A stretch of 30,057 nt of DNA from a virus. The position numbers were made by a program, and so were the translations under genes. The stretch's first letter is position 1, and each line of letters opens with the position of its first letter. Shown here one piece after another: positions 22,280 through 30,057 of this stretch. The notes below the pieces were generated by a model, which did not search any database, was not told the DNA's origin, and saw only the letters and a program-made list of their open reading frames with translations. Where the stretch lies: IMG/VR virus record IMGVR_UViG_3300036770_006232, positions 1-30,057 of that record; one strand, written 5' to 3'.

Positions 22280-23194
22280 ATGGCATTGACCCTGGCTGAG
22301 GCCAAAAAGCACAGTCGCAACCCCCAGGAACTTGCGATTGTTACTGAACTTTCTGCTGGTCCCCTTCTGACCAATCTTCCCTTCCGTGAAGTGCAGGGCT
22401 CGGGTTATTTTTACCGCCGCGAGGAATCGCTCGGCGACGTGGGCTTCCGTTCGTATAACGACGGCTATGCCGAAAGCTACGCCGAAGTGCGGCAGTACAG
22501 CGAGGCTCTCCGCTTGTTCGGTGGGGACATCAAGGTTGATCGCGCTATCGTCGAACTGGAAGGTCCCCAAGCTCGCGCCTATCAGATCCAAGCCAAGACT
22601 CGCGCAATGCGCCTGGCTTTCGAAGGTCTGTTTATCAATGGCGACTCCAACAGCACCGCTGCTGAGTTCGATGGACTGAGCGTGCGTCTGCCTGCCGCCG
22701 AGGCTGGTAGCCACTCCCAGATCATCGCCAATGACACCGCTGCTGGCGCTCTGGATCTGAACAAACTGGACGAGGCCATCGATGCTGTGGACGCCCAAGG
22801 CGGCCAAAAGTATCTGATCATGTCCAAGTCGGCTCGCCGTCACCTGAGCGCCGTGGCCCGCGCTAACGGCCAGATTGATATCGAACGCTCCGAGTTCGGT
22901 GGTCAGCAACTGGTGTATAGCGGCCTCCCCGTGCTGGAGATCGACCGCGACCACAAGAACGTGGCTATCCTGGATTCGGATCCGACCGACCAGTCGATCT
23001 ATGTGGTGTCCTTTGGCAATGACCACCTGACCGGCATCCAGAATGGCGGCCCTCAGGTCCGTGACCTGGGTGAAGCCACTGATTCTCCCGTCCTTGTGAC
23101 TCGGGTTGAATGGTTCTGCGGATTGGCTCTGATCAATGGGCGTGCTGCTGCTCGTTTGACCAATGTTGATGCCACCGCTACTGTAACTGCCTGA
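22280..23194 (+). CDS. Major capsid protein
   Basis: A 304-aa protein from the ATG at 22280, with AGGG 11 bases upstream; the frame is open to a TTG at 22256 without support. The sequence fits HK97-fold capsid proteins: an N-terminal arm-like stretch (ELSAGPLLTNLPFREVQGS), an E-loop-like region (GYFYRREESLGDVGFRSYN), a spine-helix-like KTRAMRLAFEGLFINGDS near residues 109-126, FDGLSVRLP, then a helix NKLDEAIDAVDAQGG and a strand KYLIMSKSARRHLSAV. C-terminal beta parts include LVYSGLPVLEID and SIYVVSFGNDHLTG. Codon use is optimised as in the tail tube gene, consistent with high expression. The scaffold gene lies upstream and a strong terminator follows. Confidence 0.88.
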   Translation: MALTLAEAKKHSRNPQELAIVTELSAGPLLTNLPFREVQGSGYFYRREESLGDVGFRSYNDGYAESYAEVRQYSEALRLFGGDIKVDRAIVELEGPQARAYQIQAKTRAMRLAFEGLFINGDSNSTAAEFDGLSVRLPAAEAGSHSQIIANDTAAGALDLNKLDEAIDAVDAQGGQKYLIMSKSARRHLSAVARANGQIDIERSEFGGQQLVYSGLPVLEIDRDHKNVAILDSDPTDQSIYVVSFGNDHLTGIQNGGPQVRDLGEATDSPVLVTRVEWFCGLALINGRAAARLTNVDATATVTA

Positions 23195-23222
23195 TCATCG
23201 GATTAGCGCCTAGCAGTCAACT

Positions 23223-23249
23223 GCCCTGCCCTATTGGGCGGGGCTTTTT
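23223..23249 (+). terminator. Intrinsic terminator after the capsid gene
   Basis: GCCCTGCCC pairs with GGGCGGGGC (one T-G pair) over a TATT loop, followed by TTTTT. It closes the capsid transcript. Confidence 0.93.
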
Positions 23250-23296
23250 AATGCGAAAACTCCCTAGGAACACTAGACTTAGCAGAAGCGCGAAGC

Positions 23297-29281
<5,985 letters not shown>

Positions 29282-29282
<1 letters not shown>

Positions 29283-29977
29283 TGGCTACTCCAAACTTCC
29301 AAGCAGTAGGAACTCCGGCTGTCAGCATAAACGCAACCTCGGTCCAATGGCCTGCTCACCTTGCGGATGACATTGGCATTCTTGTTATTGAAACCTCTGG
29401 CAACGGTACAACACTCAACATAGTCACCCCGTCCAACTGGGCTGCCGTGCCCGGTTCACCGGTAACAGATTTGGCGACTACCGCTGGCTCAAAGTTGCAA
29501 GTTTGGTGGAAAAGAGCTTCTTCCTCTTCTGAGGGGGCTGTCAGCATACCAGACTCCGGCGATCACCAAATTGCAAGAATTTACACTTTCCGCAATTGTA
29601 TTGCTACGGGCGATCCATGGGATGTGACTACAACCGGCAATAAGACTACGGCTAGCACGACTGCAACAGTTCCTGCGGTTGAAACCACTGTCGATGATAC
29701 TTTAATTGTGATGATCGTTGGCAGGCCCAACGATAACGCAAGTACGACACATTTTGGCGTTCCTGTCAACTCAAATCTTACGGATCTTGCGGATAGGGGC
29801 GAGGCTGGCACAAATACGGGCAACGGTGGTGGCTTCGTTTTGACTACAGGCGTGAAAGCCGCTGCCGGCAATACCGGCACTAGCACTTTGACCAAGATTG
29901 CCAGCACGACTGACACCTACATGGTCATTGCCCTCAAGGGCAGCCCAGTTGTCACCCGTTACGTCTTGGTAAGCTAA
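29282..29977 (+). CDS. Probable fibre tip / surface beta protein
   Basis: A 231-aa protein from the TAATG overlap with the collagen-like gene. It is almost all beta, rich in Thr, Ser and Gly: MATPNFQAVGTPAVSINATS, HLADDIGILVIETSGNGTT near residues 26-44, QVWWKRASSSSEGAVSIPD near 73-91, and a long Thr-rich stretch (GNKTTASTTATVPAVETTV) before DDTLIVMIVGRPNDNAS. It ends with DTYMVIALKG and a short tail. This strand pattern (GDILVL..., W...., ALTV......ADDTLVV) is common among phage surface proteins of unknown exact role. Being translationally coupled to the fibre gene suggests it decorates the fibre or forms its tip. Confidence 0.65.
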
Positions 29978-29980
29978 AGC

Positions 29981-30057
29981 ATGGCGCTTATCAATTTCCC
30001 AGCCTCGCCGTCCATCAACGACGAGTACACGTTTGAGGGCCGCACATGGTTGTGGAA
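29981..30057 (+). CDS. Start of another fibre-type protein (partial)
   Basis: The ATG at 29981 follows the previous stop by three bases; 25 codons are visible before the window ends. The start MALINFPASPSINDEYTFEG followed by RTWLWN matches the opening of many phage fibre proteins (xINFPxSPxxNxxYTFxGxTWxWN). Its full length and C-terminal function cannot be seen. The Trp-rich motif resembles the short W.YDG..W beads upstream in general style. Confidence 0.7.
   Translation, partial: MALINFPASPSINDEYTFEGRTWLW

Overview
The window is a structural-gene region of a tailed phage, most likely a siphovirus. A cyanobacterial host (Synechococcus/Cyanobium-like) is my best guess. The phage call rests on an HK97-gp10-like tail-completion protein, a frameshifted tail-assembly chaperone, a tail tube protein, a 2318-residue tape measure, a scaffold plus capsid pair, and very long fibre proteins. 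The host guess rests only on remembered resemblance of the HNH proteins, the HDWHH protein and the fibre tip domains to cyanophage proteins. No integrase, repressor, tRNA, rRNA or CRISPR array was seen.

Layout. (1) 1-1520: a plus-strand HDWHH-motif gene, then three small minus-strand genes separated by four copies of a 36-bp dyad repeat. Each of those three genes ends with its stop codon inside or overlapping a repeat. (2) 1678-2726: a free-standing endonuclease-VII/zinc-finger protein (+) and a 90-aa hypothetical (-). (3) 2771-4408: a tightly packed head-tail connector set, with a probable frameshift in its first gene. (4) 4453-5651: a tail-assembly chaperone with a -1 frameshift at A_AAA_AAG that yields a fused product. 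(5) 5634-6056: an antisense HNH gene. (6) 6186-7313: probable tail terminator and major tail tube protein, closed by a strong terminator. (7) 7426-20744: tape measure, Dit-like and Tal-like tail-tip proteins, a receptor-binding-type protein, two related small fibre-associated proteins, an unidentified mosaic protein and a 38-aa ORF. (8) 20770-23194: scaffold, terminator, HNH endonuclease, major capsid protein, terminator. (9) 23297-30057: a small adaptor-like protein, a 1888-aa collagen-like fibre, a probable fibre tip protein and the start of another fibre gene.

Working together: connector proteins close the head. The chaperone and its frameshift fusion coat the tape measure while tube subunits polymerise. 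The tip and hub proteins at 14382-18700 cap the tail, and the collagen-like rod with inserted globular beads probably extends towards the host. Most genes overlap by 1-8 nt or abut, implying polycistronic translation. Terminators sit after the tube, scaffold and capsid genes, the products needed in the most distinctive amounts.

Most unusual points: the small-gene cassettes ended by 36-bp dyads; the capsid genes placed inside the tail/fibre region; the chaperone placed before the tube gene; a 59-codon bead module repeated three times in the fibre with a diverged relative in a tip protein; and abrupt codon-usage changes inside several tail genes.
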